Part shown: positions 1 to 13,019 of the stretch, one piece after another
Layout of the letters: every line of letters starts with the position of its first letter
How positions within the stretch are numbered: the first letter of the stretch is position 1
DNA from: Siphonodentalium dalli
Lineage: Eukaryota; Mollusca; Scaphopoda; Gadilida; Siphonodentaliidae
NCBI GenBank assembly: GCA_032622095.1
Contig: CP136064.1
Span: forward strand, 255,603,863 to 255,667,862
DNA: 64,000 nucleotides
Direction of reading: 5' to 3'
Notes under the pieces: model-generated
Seen by the model: only the letters and a program-made list of their open reading frames with translations
Told to the model about the DNA's origin: nothing
Database searches by the model: none
Position numbers and translations under genes: made by a program

Positions 1-320
1 GTTCGTGGATATATAGAGGACGCAAAATTATCTATCTTATGTTGTGAACTTTTGTATAGAGTTATCATTGCATTTGTTCACTTGATTGATCTAACACCCT
101 AGTTGCTAAATTGGTCTCCATGTTGAACGGTTTGACCGAGGTTTGGCGAGACACTCCCCCCCCCCCCCGAAAAAACCCTGCCTCTGATGACAAATATATA
201 AATATATGTAAGATGAAATGGCTTCGTTTTATGTGGGCAGGATAACCTCCTTAATAGATATGGTATTGACAGCCGACTGTATGACCTTGTTATATACTCA
301 TCATCGTATCTTATCGTTTC

Positions 321-558
321 GCAATGTCTGAATACAAACCGGATTCGGATACGGCTAAACGCGTCTCCGGAACCACAGCATGCAATGTCTGAATACAAAC
401 CAAATTATGATACGGCTAAACGGATCTCCGGAACCACAGCATGCAATGTCTGAATACAAACCAAATTCGGATACGGATAAACGGGTCTCCGGAACCAAAT
501 TGCAGCATGCATGTTCGGATACGGATAAACGGATCTCCGGAACCACAGCATGCGTGTT
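321..558. repeat. Tandem array, about 61-bp unit, ~4 copies
   Basis: Units begin GCAATGTCTGAATACAAACC and contain GATACGGCTAAACG and TCTCCGGAACCACAGCATGC. The last copies are shortened. Short open frames on both strands here follow the repeat and are not genes. The next 600 bp (560-1200) shows nothing recognisable. Confidence 0.8.
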
Positions 559-1529
559 CGTCTGATCATATACGTCATATTGCATTAGCCTATATTTGAA
601 TGCGCGCATTTGACTGCTGAGACCGATGTTCAATTAATTTAATCAATCTATGTGTATACGTGACTCGAAAATGTTCTAGATTCATGTATCAGATGAGATA
701 CGAAGGCCAACTGACGGATATTTTTGTGCATTGAAGGTCCCGTCTTAGTGACATCTTGATCCGGGACTTTGATACCTCGACCGATAGTGGTCCCACCATA
801 TTGTGCGCATATTGAGAATGACACGGGTTTTTTTTTAACTGTTCAATCCTATGCTTCATTGAAATATTCAGCTACATACCGGCCAATTGTCGGCAGTGTG
901 GAAGGTCAGGGGTTATACTATAGCGAGTAGATCTTCGCGACAATTTGCGACAGCGAAATCAAAAACACCATTGAAATAATTCGCTAAAAACTGGTAAATG
1001 GTTAGATCTGTGATAACCGACTGACATCGGTTGGGTAAATATTCCTGCTTCGTATGGATGCACACATATTTTGTCCGTTGTCTGTTTTACGATGAGAAAC
1101 ACACATTTTCGCATATTCTAGAGTTTCCACGTATAGTATGATCCCTCTCAGTTCCGTCTCAAAGTTCTTCCCATTTCCTTTTTAAAACAATGCCAGAATA
1201 CCAAAAGAAGTTTTCGGAAATATTCCATACTGTATTCTTTCAAATGAATTTGTCGTGCCTCATAAGGTACTGGGACAACTAGAATATAACATTTAGTTGT
1301 CAGTTGTTTAAGTAACATGTTTAATAACCAAATGAGTCACAATTTGCTATCTTTTGGGAACAGCAGAGGATAATGTTCGGCATATATTTGAAAACTCAAC
1401 TTTTTACCATTTTTTTGTTGTTGCCATTTTGAAAGCTACCTTGAGTAATTTTGTCCAAAACACCTCAGTGTGACACAATTAAGACAAGTCAAAAACAATA
1501 AACACCTTTGATGCCCAAGATAGTTCCAT

Positions 1530-2465
1530 TTTACATCGAAAAAAATGGTCCAAACCTGAAAAGTTAATTTTGGTTGATTTCGATGTCAAGTTTGTGAGAG
1601 AAAACTCCAATATTTCTGGCAATGTTAAATTAGTGGTTACAATAGTAATACTTAGTCAAGTTTCACCGGCAATGTTAGTATTCAATGTATAGAATGCATG
1701 TTAGTAGATTTTATTCATCAACCACAACTTGTAAGCGATTTCAGTGCAATTTACCATTTTCCATAATTTGGCCGCCATATTGGCGGTCATTTTGAGTCAA
1801 GGTGACAATTTTGGTTCCATTGAGTTTAAATATTCACAAGTAAAGGCATGCGTCACTTACATTACACAGTTCTGCTCAGTTCTGGTTGAAATATGGCTAG
1901 AATCCTAATGGTGATCTTTGGTGTAAATTTATACCACGTTCTGTAAAATAAAAAATTTTAGGGATCGGGAGGGGTTAGGACCCACATAATGGCATATTTC
2001 ATTGTTCTAATGATCAGTTGACATGGAAATTACAAAATAATGTCGCAAGTCTCAACCAGTTCCAAGCAACAAAAACTCTCGAAGATATTAGTGGAAAATA
2101 TGACATCATATTTTCCACATCCGGTGGCCATTTTTGGTGGCCATCGTGGTTGGAGAGTTCCAATTGTGCTATCAAAAAGGTAGCATTATTTGTTAGCTTC
2201 ACAATAATATATATATATTTCTATACATTTGGCAAGCGTTTCTCTCTATAATTTGCATCAAACTGATTTATAGTGCCTTGTCTTAAAAACGGCGGCCATT
2301 TGAACGCCATCTTGTCTCGTATCTACTCGGCCACATTTTTCTCTTCGTGTTAACATTGCTTCAAAGTTGAGGGACATAATAGGGAAGAAAATGAGTGGGT
2401 GAAGTTACGTCCTGTGGTGGGGGTGCATGGTTACCACATCAGCTCCAAGACTATTATATTTGCGT
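1530..2465. repeat. Dispersed repeat, inverted copy at 49885-50790
   Basis: Matches the reverse complement of 49885-50790 at several anchors in the same order: GGTCCAAACCTGAAAAG, the block around TCAACCAGTTCC, and the GTTAACATTGCTTCAAAGTTG...CATGGTTACC stretch. No coding potential. The other copy sits inside the 6.1-kb Harbinger-like insertion, so this family is either part of such elements or was captured by one. Confidence 0.6.
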
Positions 2466-3149
2466 TTTCATTGCCGTTGCGTGACCTTTTGACCTCTGGT
2501 GACGTCATCAATAAAACGTCATATTTGCTTTGACACAAATGGATAGAGTAATCAAATAACTACAAAATGACATATCATCTGTTAAAACCAGATCACAATT
2601 ACATCACTTGTATAGGATACCGTTTCCCCCTCCCCATTATACTCGAAAAAAAATGGCAACTGAGTACGGCTAAACTTTGACCCACTAGGTACACAAGGAC
2701 CCAAAATATTTGCTGTTAACATCATTTTTCCTGAACAATACACATTAGGATTAAAAATTCGGAAGAAGTTAAGTAGCGGGCGCACGAAGGGTCCTTCCAG
2801 GCTAGTTCCAGCATATGGAATATTATTTGCAGTACTTTAGTGTATATAGACTTTATTCCATGTGTTTTCCGATAGAATAGTTTCTAGTCTTTCCTCCAAT
2901 TTCTTTCGCACATTTATCAGGATAGAAATGTACTTGATGAGAAAGAGTGGATACAAAGCTGTTCATGACGTTGCTGATATCTTTAGATATTTAGATATTC
3001 CCATTAGTCTCATAAGCGAGTATTTTATTCATGTCCACGCATGTTCTCCGTGCCCCTGGTATTTCATTCAGTAGTCCTTGATATGTTGTGAAATGAACTT
3101 TTATGGTGTATTTACAACAAAACTCCTCGCAAAATGTTACCTCTGTTAT

Positions 3150-4470
3150 ACCCCGTTGGTGCCATCAAGATGACCCCCCCCCCCCCCCTCTTCCGTGAAT
3201 GTATAGAACAAACATTCGCAAATGTATAGGCACCACACATGGCGGGTTTAACCCACACTAGTTGATTCACCGTATCAGTGGGGAAGAACTTGTGTGAACT
3301 TGGTGGTAATTGCCACTAAACATATTTGTATCAGTTTCTGGTACCCCCCACCCCATTCCTGACTCCTGCGGTGCCACTTTTGAGATCTTTAAGCCGCATA
3401 ATTAAACTCATTAAATGACTAAATAGGTTTCGTGGAAATCGGCGAGTAAGCAAATTCAAATCAAATTGGGTGCCCCCGTCTATCACCCAAATAGCACCAA
3501 TTGGCATATTTAAACCACACGATTAGATTCCTTGTATCACGGAGAAGAATATGTATAAATTTGGTGGAAATCGGCGCTAAAACACTGATCAATTTTGGTG
3601 CCCCTCTTCTCTTATGTGCACCGCTGACTCGAACGGCGCCACTTTTAACATTTTAAACAAAACAATAGACTCCTCACATCATGGAGATGATTATGTATGT
3701 TTGGTGGCAATTCGCGACTAAACAAATGTTATCAATCTTGCCCCTCCCCTCCCTCATCCAAACGGCATCAATTTTGCGTCTTCAAATCACACTTCAAATT
3801 AGATTCCTCGTATCATGGAGACGAATGTGTATTAATTTGGTGGAACTCGGCGCTAAAAATATGTTTTATCAATTTTGGTGCCCCATCTACCCTTTAGTGC
3901 ACCCCTGACTCGAATGGCGCCACTTTTGAAACATTTAAGATGCCACACCACTAGTGATGCGGTCCGGTCCGCATCACTACACACCACTATAGACTCCCGA
4001 TATCATGAATAGTATTATGTGTACGTTTGGTGGTAATCAGTGACTAAACAAATTATTATTAAATTTAGTGCCCAATCCCTCACCAAAATGGCACCGATTT
4101 GGCGTCATTAAATCACATGATTAGTTTATTCGTATCTATTCGTATCATGTAGAAGAATTTGTATCGATTTACAATATTTTCCATCAAATTGTATACCCCT
4201 TTCCCCTTCCGTGCATGCACTCCTGATTCGAACGGCGCCATTTTTAAATATTTATACCACACCAATAGAGTCCTCATATCAGGCAGATGATTATGTATGT
4301 TTGGTGGAAATCGGCAAAAAAATATTTAGCTGCCCCTCCTCATATTTTGCCTCTAACAACAACAGCGTCACTTTAGAAAATTCTAACCCGCATCACTATC
4401 TTCCTCGTAAAAAGTCACCCATGTTAGACACTTTGGAGCCATCTAGATGATCCCCCATTAATTTATATAG
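3150..4470. repeat. Diverged tandem repeats, block 1
   Basis: Repeated phrases recur in a fixed order: CTCGTATCATGGAGA, TTTGGTGGAAATCGGCG, ATCAATTTTGGTGCCCC, CTGACTCGAACGGCGCCAC. Spacing between similar phrases is roughly 120-240 bp with much divergence. Same family as 5750-6850. Between the two blocks (4470-5740) the only feature noted is a GGGTTACCCGGCGTTGCCC motif at about 4703. Confidence 0.65.
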
Positions 4471-5749
4471 AACACAGACAGACTTCGAAATTCGTATAGA
4501 ATAATTATAGATTAGAGAACCCATCCACAAACTGAGATTTTTGCTCGCCAAGGGGAAAAGTTGAAAAAAATCGTCCGATTTCTGCCTGAAAATTTATATT
4601 TTACCCTCTAATGGTAAAAGTGTACATGTGAGAGCTAGATTAAATTATTGTTTGACCAAAAATTGGTTATAGCGAGACCATCGATCTATATTTAATACTA
4701 GCAGGGTTACCCGGCGTTGCCCATGTTAAAGTGATGTGAAGTGATGTGAAACCCTCTGCATACTGTGGATATTTGGTGGGAATAGAGAATACATGTATTC
4801 TCATAAATCGTATATCCAAAATGGCACCACAAAACATGATTCTTACACATGACATATCAGTAGTGGCTCACCTTGTCGGATCGGAGCAATTGTAATTTTG
4901 TTTATCGCGTTTAATTCGTCCCACCAATAAATAAGTATATATATATTTATTTACAACTGTGTATACTTCAGACGTTATAGCTTGAAATATGAACATCATA
5001 AACACATTAGTTCCCAAAAATAAAAGACGACAATTGTGTTTTACATAGAGATGTGTAAATCAATCTAGTGGGTTAGACAAAGATTTGAGGACATCTGGTT
5101 ATCATATCTTCATGAAGATACAGATGTTTTAAAGAAATGTCCAGGTGCACCTCTGTTCTGGTGCTATATACTGACTAATCATTGATATTATGCATGTATA
5201 GCAGCTACATGTGCCCGACACAGCGAAATTTTTAGTTGTTTATGTTTGGCGATGAGTCTGTTAAACAAAATGAAAGAAATCCTCGCTGGCAGAATACCTT
5301 GTCAGATGTCAGTATTCGAGGATCCTGAAAAGTCATGTGCTACTGACTGCGTTTTATTTTATCTCAGAAGTAACTATATTTGACTGCACACTGTGATCAC
5401 TATTTTTAACAGGCCTGCTGTACATTTCCATATCTCTTGACAATTGTAACTTTTTTTGTGGAAACTATATTGAACGGGATAGACTCAATTATGTTATAAT
5501 ATATGAGCCATTCTAATATGCAATCCTCTGACGATTCAAGGTTCCTCAGTTTGCAAGAATATATGTATCTCTTAAATGGAATTATAAATACTTTTAATGC
5601 TTTCTTCTACATGTATGTATCTGTTTTGCTAGATCATTATAGGAATGCCCTGATTTCCATCCCCATATAAATATGACAGTTGAGAAGATATAATTGTTCA
5701 AGTAACTTAATTCAGCCACCATGCATTTGTCGAGATTGTGAAATTTGAA

Positions 5750-6850
5750 CGGCAAAAACTCCTTACAACGATATGGAGATGGCCTGGGAGATGACTATAT
5801 ATATAATTTTGGTGGATATCGGCGAATTGAACAATCTTATCAATGCTAGTGAATCTCCTCTCGCCGCCCGTGACCCAAACGACACCAAATGTGATTTAAT
5901 TCATCGTATCATTATATAAGAACGTGCATGGATTTGGTGAAATTTTAGTGCTAAATATAATTGTATCAGCTTTGGTGCAACTCATGCATGACTTGAACCG
6001 TGCCACTTTTGTCATATTTAAACCATGTCTACTAGACTCATGCATGCATGATATAATTGAGATGATTATATATAAGTTTGGTGGTAATCGGCAACTAAAT
6101 CAATTCTTATCATAGTTATTTCCCCCACCTCTCACCAAAACGGCACCAATTTGGCGTCTTTAAATCACACGATTAGATTCCTCGTATCACGGAGAAAAAT
6201 ATGTACCAATCAGGTGGAAATCGGCGCTAAACATATTGTTTATCAATTGTTGTGTCTCTCTCAGTCTCTAGGCACCCCTGACTCGAATGCCCCCACTTTT
6301 GACATCTTTAAACCACACAATTAGACTCCTGATATCATGGAGATGATTATTATAAGTTTGGTGATAATCCGCGACTAAACAAATTTTTATCAAATTTAGT
6401 GCCCACCCCCATCTCTCACCAAAACAGCACTAATATGATGTCTTTAAAATCACACGATTAGATTCCTCATATCATGGATAAGAATGTTTATAAATTTGGT
6501 GGAAATTGGCGCTAAAAATATTGTGTATAAATTTTGGTGCCCCTCTCCCATTCAGTGCACCCCTGACTCGAATGACGCCACTTTTGACAACTTTAAGCAA
6601 CACCATTAGACACCTCATACCATGGGGGTGAATTTGTATAAGTTTGGTGACAATCGGCGACTAAACCAATTCTTATCACATTTAGTGCCCCACTGAGGAT
6701 GATTATATATGTCTGGTGGCAATCGGCGACAAATTGTGTTCTGCCCTGCCCCTTTTCTGCCCCTGATAACAACGGCGTCACTTTCTAACCCACACCATTA
6801 TCTTTCTCGTAAAAAGTTACCCCTGCTAGACCCCTTTTGTACCATCTAGG
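5750..6850. repeat. Diverged tandem repeats, block 2
   Basis: Same phrases as block 1 (CATGGAGATGATTAT, GGTGGAAATCGGCGCTAAA, CCCCTGACTCGAATG), ending before ACATAGACATACAGACAGGC. The two blocks may be halves of one array separated by about 1.3 kb. No coding frame. 6900-7526 shows nothing recognisable. Confidence 0.65.
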
Positions 6851-7526
6851 TGATCCCCTGTGAATTGCTATAGAACATAGACATACAGACAGGCAGACAG
6901 TTATTCGCAAATATAGATATAGACGTCGATGGCGAGACATTAAAACTCCCCTGTCGATTCCCGTTCTGTACTATTTTTCTGGTTATAATAAAATGAAACA
7001 AATACAAATTAGTAGAGTTATTTCCCCTGGGACCCATGTGATCAGCATAAAAACAATCCTGGCAGCTGAATGGTCAATGATACATGGATGAAAAGTGCAC
7101 GAAAAAATGCACAAAAGTGTTTCCCGACGAAAAACATCAAATATAGCCACATGGTGAACGGTTATGCCTGTGCAAATGGCGAATAATTTATGGGAGGTGT
7201 TTGTGTTTTTTTCGATGTCATTTTTTTCTCAATTTTAAGGGTAGTGTGACGTTTGTCAAGCTGCAGTGTAACCCAGTACGTTGACAAGTACTTTTGGGCA
7301 CATTTTCGTGTGTCTAAAAGGACGTTCTTTAATTTGTAATACTCGTGCAGAGTCAACCCTTTCCTGCGAATACAGGCCAGCGGGATTTGTTAACACTGAG
7401 GCCTATGCAAATCATTTGGTGTATTGTAACCTTCTGCTACTTTTTAACTGCACTCCACCAATATTGAGCCGGTGTAGCAGTCGATACAAACGAACACACA
7501 ATGGTGCCGTATCTGTGCCGGTATCT

Positions 7527-9546
7527 GGAGAAGTCGGCCCAAAACAAAGTCGGCCCCAGAGAATTCGGCCCAAGAGAAGTCGGCCCGGGTAAATTAAAGA
7601 TTGCTCAAGAGAAGTCGGCCCCATTATTATTTTGTTTACTGCTTTTTAAATGCATGGGACAAACAGATGTTTATATAGTTTATGGTCACGCTGTTTACAT
7701 TACGCAAATGTGACCAACATTTCGCCACATGGTGTCAAAAGGGATTATATCACCTCGTTGCATTCCATTCTATGTGACCATGTTTTCGCCACATGGTGTC
7801 AAAGGGGATTACATCACATCGTAGCATTCCATTTGCTTATCGCACACTGTCATGGCTTTTCGCAAATATGTCGACGTCGATAGGGTTCGTTAAAGGGGAA
7901 TTTAAGACGCAGGAAATATAGTGTTGCATCGGTGTTAGAAAAATAAACTTATTTGAAAACTCCCATCACCATTTACCCGGGCTTTGGACCGGCTCATCAA
8001 TAATTTGATGAAGCTGGTTTAGAGTTTTGTTTGCTTTGTTGTGGCGATGTCGCCGAACGGGTCGGGGTCGATTCGGTCCAGGGCTGTTTCGGCCGGGCTT
8101 GTTCGGCCGGGCTTGTTCGGCCCATGGTTTGGGCCGAACAGTCTCACCTAAAAATGTTTTTATCAGTAGGATATTTGGATGTTTATATATGTTTTTCTTT
8201 TGTATGTTATTTTATTATTATAATAAAGCGTTTAATATTTTGATTAAAGTGTATAAAAGGGTAGCTTGCTCTAATTTATATTATATATATTGATCTTATG
8301 ATTTGATTTAATATTCTTACCTGTGATTTGTCTGTGAGAAAGATGATAATAAAGTTGTAGATATATGTTACTACATAGATTGGTACATGTATCTACCTTT
8401 TTACACTCAGAACGGCTTCTGGCATGTTTGTTTGGACAAGATAAAACGTGATTATTAATAAATAATGTATTTCCATGTTTTGTAAACTGTATATATTTAC
8501 TGTTTTAACTTGTTTTTAATCAATAAATGTTCATATCTTTCATCATATATTCACGTTATTGTTCGAATTTGTTGCAGTGTTAATTACTATGTGTGTATAC
8601 CCATTACTATTGTTGCGAATAAAACGTTAATTACAAACATAAATCTCCATTGTCATCAAAAGACCGGTCCCAAATCAAAGGCAATTAACATGACGTCCAA
8701 TTAACACCCACACTACCTAATTACCCGAATTGAATAGGGGCCGAACAAGCCCGGCCGAACGAGCCCGGCCGAAAGAGCCCTGGACCGAAAAGTCGAAGAC
8801 CGAAAGAGCCCTGGACCGAATCGACCCGCTCCCCGCCGAACTCGGTCGTAATCGGATGGTGTATACACCTGACGTTGTCAACGAACACGCTTAGCAGGCA
8901 AATCAGGAGGTTGCTGAATGTTGTCCATTGCCAGCCTGGTGGATTCCATAATCAAAAGCTCAGTTGTAACATTGCAATCAAAATTGCATTGATTATTCAC
9001 TTGCGAACACACATAACAGGGCTGTGTGACAGGCATATTTGAAATTGAAATACAAATATGTACCGGAAAAAATAGCCATATATACGACACAAGGTATTAG
9101 ACCAGATACGAACCCTCACACTGAGGTAGCCAATTAATCTATATAGGCATAAACAATGTCTCGTCATTATTATAATGGCGTCGCGCCAGAGGGATTCCCA
9201 CACAGAAGCAGTCAGCGATACAGATAAACATAAAGTCATATAGAGTTTAAACGAGGTTTCCGTGACACCTGATTATATGTTACTCAATTAAGTAAAGATG
9301 CCACTATCTGGTGCTGACACCTAATTATAGTATATTATATAGAAACTCGTACAACGATTATAAGATTTCATAATTGGTGACAACTTCATATTAACATTAA
9401 CGACGAGACAATTGATGAATATTCATAGATATACTGCTAAATGTTAATAGCTGGGCCGACTTCGTATGGGGCCGACTTCTCCGGGGCCGACTTTGTTTTG
9501 GGCCGACTTCGTAACGGGGCCGACTTCGTTTTGGGCCGACTTCTCC
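7527..9546. mobile_element. 2.0-kb element with tandem-repeat inverted ends (GAAGTCGGCCC)
   Basis: The left arm (7527-7622) carries five copies of RAAGTCGGCCC-like units starting GGAGAAGTCGGCCC. The right arm (9451-9546) carries six in inverse orientation and ends GGGCCGACTTCTCC. The outermost 20 bases are a near-perfect inverted repeat. No convincing target-site duplication was found, so the class is unassigned. No transposase is visible inside, so it is probably non-autonomous. A second element of similar design sits inside it. Confidence 0.65.
8049..8840. mobile_element. Inner 0.8-kb element with tandem-repeat inverted ends (GGCCGGGCTTGTTC)
   Basis: Left arm 8049-8142 (CGGGTCGGGGTCGATTCGG, then two GGCCGGGCTTGTTCGG units) is inverted at 8737-8840 (GGGGCCGAACAAGCCCGGCC, then repeated GAAAGAGCCCTGGACCGAA). 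It lies wholly inside the 7527-9546 element and has the same architecture with a different repeat motif. The AT-rich core has no gene. Confidence 0.6.
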
Positions 9547-10479
9547 TGTATTCTCTGTGCCGCATGTTACAGCCTAACGGTCCTGACTCCAACTATACAA
9601 GGACTTGTTACAGCCGAGAATGTTTAACAAGTGTAGCCCAGAGTCGTTATTTCGTGGGAGAATCCAGATTCAGAATCCGAACTGATTGCAGGGCGGGGCT
9701 AAATTGAGATTACACGGATTATAGGTCGCCGATAGTAGGTTTAGTGTTCTCCCAACGTCAAACAGCGCACGTGTATTTGGCACAAGTGTTCATTTGTATC
9801 TTATGTTTATGATGTTCATATTTGTTGTGAAAGTCGTTAGGTGTGTCGATGTTTGGTTGGTTCACGGTTGGAAATTTGAAGGTGACCACTTTTTGGCCAA
9901 ACTGTGCATTAGTTGGAAAAGCTTTGAGGTACTGATAGCTAATGTTGTGATTGCATGTGAGCTACATCTCCCAATCGCATAAACATAAATGTAAAAGTTT
10001 ATTCTAGAATCGCAGGACTATTATATAGTCGAAATGTCAGTCAATTTATTTGATTAAATACCCACACGTAAAAGTTCTAGGGACGTGGCTGGAGGGTTCT
10101 CATTCTGTACCTTACAGAGAATATTGTGCGAAATGGTTGAATTTAAATGAAACAAAACATTTTAAATACGGAATTGTTATATATAAGTCTAGATAGTGCA
10201 TACGTGTAGCTGATAATCCATAGCTATCACAAAATCCTACTATTTCTTGAATAAGAACTTTAGAAGGAACATATAAAACAGAAAACACGTGAATTCTGTC
10301 AATTTTGACGTTATCCGCCGAATTTGAAATTGACATGCGTTGGGGCGGTATTTTATGGCTGGAATTTTGAAATGAACATGATATATTTGACATTGAAATC
10401 GACAACCTTCAAGTTCGACATCAACCGAAGTGCTACTTATACCGAAGTGCGTTATACTGTCAATAATAGTATATAAGAA

Positions 10480-10565
10480 AATGCATTGGCCTAACAATTT
10501 ATATATTATTTTTTGTAAGAAAAAACTATAAAAAAATGTTAGGTCGATGCATTCTCTTATAAATG
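10480..10565. repeat. Degenerate copy of the GCCAATGCATTCTC palindrome
   Basis: Inverted ATAAGAAAATGCATTGGCCTA and TAGGTCGATGCATTCTCTTAT around an AT-rich loop; an old member of the core family seen in the introns downstream. Confidence 0.5.
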
Positions 10566-10664
10566 ATAAAAATTTAAGAATGTAAGAAATAATGATAACA
10601 AATGATATAAATTGTTTTGTAATACGACCCTGCCTAACTATGCTTAAAAGCCATGTCCTGATTG

Positions 10665-11000
10665 GCCAGTGGCCCGAGTTACCATGGCTATCTCGTTCCA
10701 GTTTTGTGGTACAATTCTACTTTTTCCAATTGTACCACGAAAAAAATCGGTTTATTCAGATCGCCGCACGCGACTTTTCCCGTCTTTTCTAACTCCGCGC
10801 AAACGGGGCATCAACGGAGTACACCCGCAACCCTTTGAATTTTTCTACATCTTGACAATCTTGCGAATTTTCTAGCGATTTGTCGCTTGAAACCAGTTTG
10901 GTTGCCAATGAATATGGTCCAAATGATGTTATGGTATATTGATATATGTTACGACGAAAGAAAGTTACTTAAGAAGTATATTAAATGACAAAATAAATCC
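10665..11000. repeat. Dispersed repeat, inverted copy inside the hAT element at 35893-37297
   Basis: Reads as the reverse complement of about 36620-36920. Shared strings include CCAGTTTTGTGGT, GATCGCCGCACGCGACTTTTCCCG and the GTAACTT/ATATGTTACGACG edge. It is followed by a TGCGATTCGAATC-like region as in that element, so it is probably a fragment of an old hAT copy. Confidence 0.55.
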
Positions 11001-11501
11001 ATGGGGCCGGGCTGTGCATTCGTCGATTCGAATCTCGATCATATTCGATATTTCGGAATCAAGTTGAAAATGAAAGCGTTTGTTCACCAGTATACAGAAG
11101 GGGAATAAGATTAGTTTAGTAAACTAGATCATTTAGATCGCTTTGTGTAAGGAAAATGGTCCATAGTCGATGATCATATTCATGTTGCCCCAACAACGTT
11201 CAAAACAGAAATGACCGAAATCGTATTTCCTGTACAATTTAAATGAAACGCACGGGCGCCGCTGAAAACACATCGTTTTTTAGCCAATCACAACGATTAT
11301 TTCTAGAAGAGGTGCCTCGAAAAGTCAACGGGGGAATTTCATAACAAGACAAGACATTACCAGAGTACTCCATGCACAGAAATCGAGTACGCCCAATACG
11401 AATTACACCACGAAATGTTTTCTCACCTGAGACCGAAAAAGCGCAGTATTTCGTTGACTATTCAGTCGAATTGTGACCATAAACTTTCAGTCGTATTACA
11501 A

Positions 11502-11649
11502 AAGAAATAAATACACGGTGTATCGGTGTGTATGGTCAAGTTGTACCACAAAAAACTGATTGTAGGACTCCGCTACGCGTCGTCCTACAATCAGTTTTTT
11601 TGTGGTACAACTTGACCATACACACCTCTACACCGTGTATTTATTTCTT
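11502..11649. repeat. Near-perfect 148-bp palindrome
   Basis: Arms of about 67 bp (AAATAAATACACGGTGTAT... inverted at the right) around a 13-bp loop CCGCTACGCGTC. The right arm has only a few differences. It is likely a hairpin-type mobile element or a recent inverted duplication. Confidence 0.75.
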
Positions 11650-11779
11650 AAATAGAATGTAAGAAAAATTATATAAAAAATATTAATATTTTATAGAATT
11701 TAAGAAAAAATAATAAAAAATAATAATATTGTTAAAGAATATACGAAAAATTTTGTAAAATGTTTTATAGGATGTTAGA

Positions 11780-12055
11780 ATTTTTTTTGAGCCGAGGTTT
11801 ACCGAGGCTCAAATAGAATTTAGAGGACGAGGTTGATAAATTACGTATAAAATAGCACGAGTGTGAGATACCTTTTATCACATGATCAAATAAACCCGAA
11901 GCAACGCGAAATATTCATCGAAAACAACAATCATAAACTACAGCGATAGCAAGTGATTTGAAGAACGCCGTGACGTCATCGCACGCGCTGATATTAAACG
12001 TGTCTATTACCGATAATTATGAAACTGCTTTTATGGCCAAATTATGTGAAAAATA
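11780..12055. repeat. Dispersed repeat, direct copy at 55160-55435
   Basis: Begins GAGCCGAGGTTTACCGAGGC and ends near GAAACTGCTTTTATGG. The copy near 55.2 kb is in the same orientation and similar throughout, including ACGTATAAAATAG-ACGAGTGTGAG and GTGACGTCATCGCACGCGCTG. No coding frame. The second copy lies in the right part of the Harbinger-like insertion. Confidence 0.75.
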
Positions 12056-12087
12056 TATATATATCTCATATATATTTTGAAGACCTC

Positions 12088-12131
12088 TGTCTGTCTGTCT
12101 GTCTGTTTGTTTGTCTGTCTGTCTGTCTGTC
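12088..12131. repeat. (CTGT)n microsatellite
   Basis: About eleven CTGT/TTGT tetranucleotides in a row, directly before the 122-bp tandem array. Confidence 0.9.
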
Positions 12132-12229
12132 ATTAATACAAATCTACGATTCTATACCGATCGGGACGAAACTTGGTACGTGTGTGTAGTTTGACCAGGC
12201 GGTCGTCGTTGTCGTATTGGCGAGCCCGT

Positions 12230-12925
12230 GCGACGCCCGTGCAGCGCATGCGCAAACGAGATCTCGGAAACGGGTGGAGCTATCGACTTGAAATTTGCTA
12301 TGTGAATGTATCTTGCCCCGGATACGAATTTTATCGGGTCGCCGAGCCCGCGCGACGCCAGCTTCGCGCATGCGCAGACGAGATCTCGGAAACGGGTGGA
12401 GCTATCGACTTGAAATTTGGTATGTGAATGTATCTTGCCCCGGATACGAATTTTATCGGATCGCCGAGTCCGTTCGACACCAGCTTCGCTCGCGCATGCG
12501 CAGACCAGATCTCGGAAACGGGTGGAGCTATCGACTTGAAATTTGGTATGTGAATGTATCTTGACCCGGATACGAATTTTATCGGGTCGCTGAGCCCGTG
12601 CGACGCCAGCTTCGCGCATGCGCATACGAGATCTCGGAAACGGGTGGAGCTATCGACTTGAAATTTGGTATGTGAATGTATCTTGCCCCGGATACGAATT
12701 TTATCGGGTTGCCGAGCCCGTGCGACGCCAGCTTCGCTCGCGCATGCGCAAACTAGATCTCGAAACGGGTGGAGCTATCGACTTGAAATTTGGTATGTGA
12801 ATTTATCTTGCCCCGGATACGAATTTTATCGGGTCGCCGAGCCCGTGCGACGCCAGCTTCGCGCATGCGCAGACCAGATCTCGGAAACGGGTGGAGCTAT
12901 CGACTTGAAATTTGGTTTTTGAATA
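12230..12925. repeat. Minisatellite, about 122-bp unit, ~6 copies
   Basis: Each unit holds ATCTCGGAAACGGGTGGAGC, GACTTGAAATTTGGTATGTG, CCCGGATACGAATTTTATCG and a GC-rich CGCGCATGCGCA end. It is followed by two copies of AGCCCGGACAACGTCGGGCT (about 12925-13000). Overlapping open frames on both strands follow the unit and are not genes. Confidence 0.85.
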
Positions 12926-13019
12926 GCCCGGACAACGTCGGGCTGGGTAGAGCTATCGACTTGAAATTTGGTTTTTGAATAGCCCGGACAACGTCGGGCT
13001 CATCGGCTAGTCTATTATA

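Noticed and set aside
12144-12978. Long overlapping open frames on both strands (up to 157 codons)
   Set aside because: They follow the 122-bp minisatellite unit, with no start context and no family resemblance.
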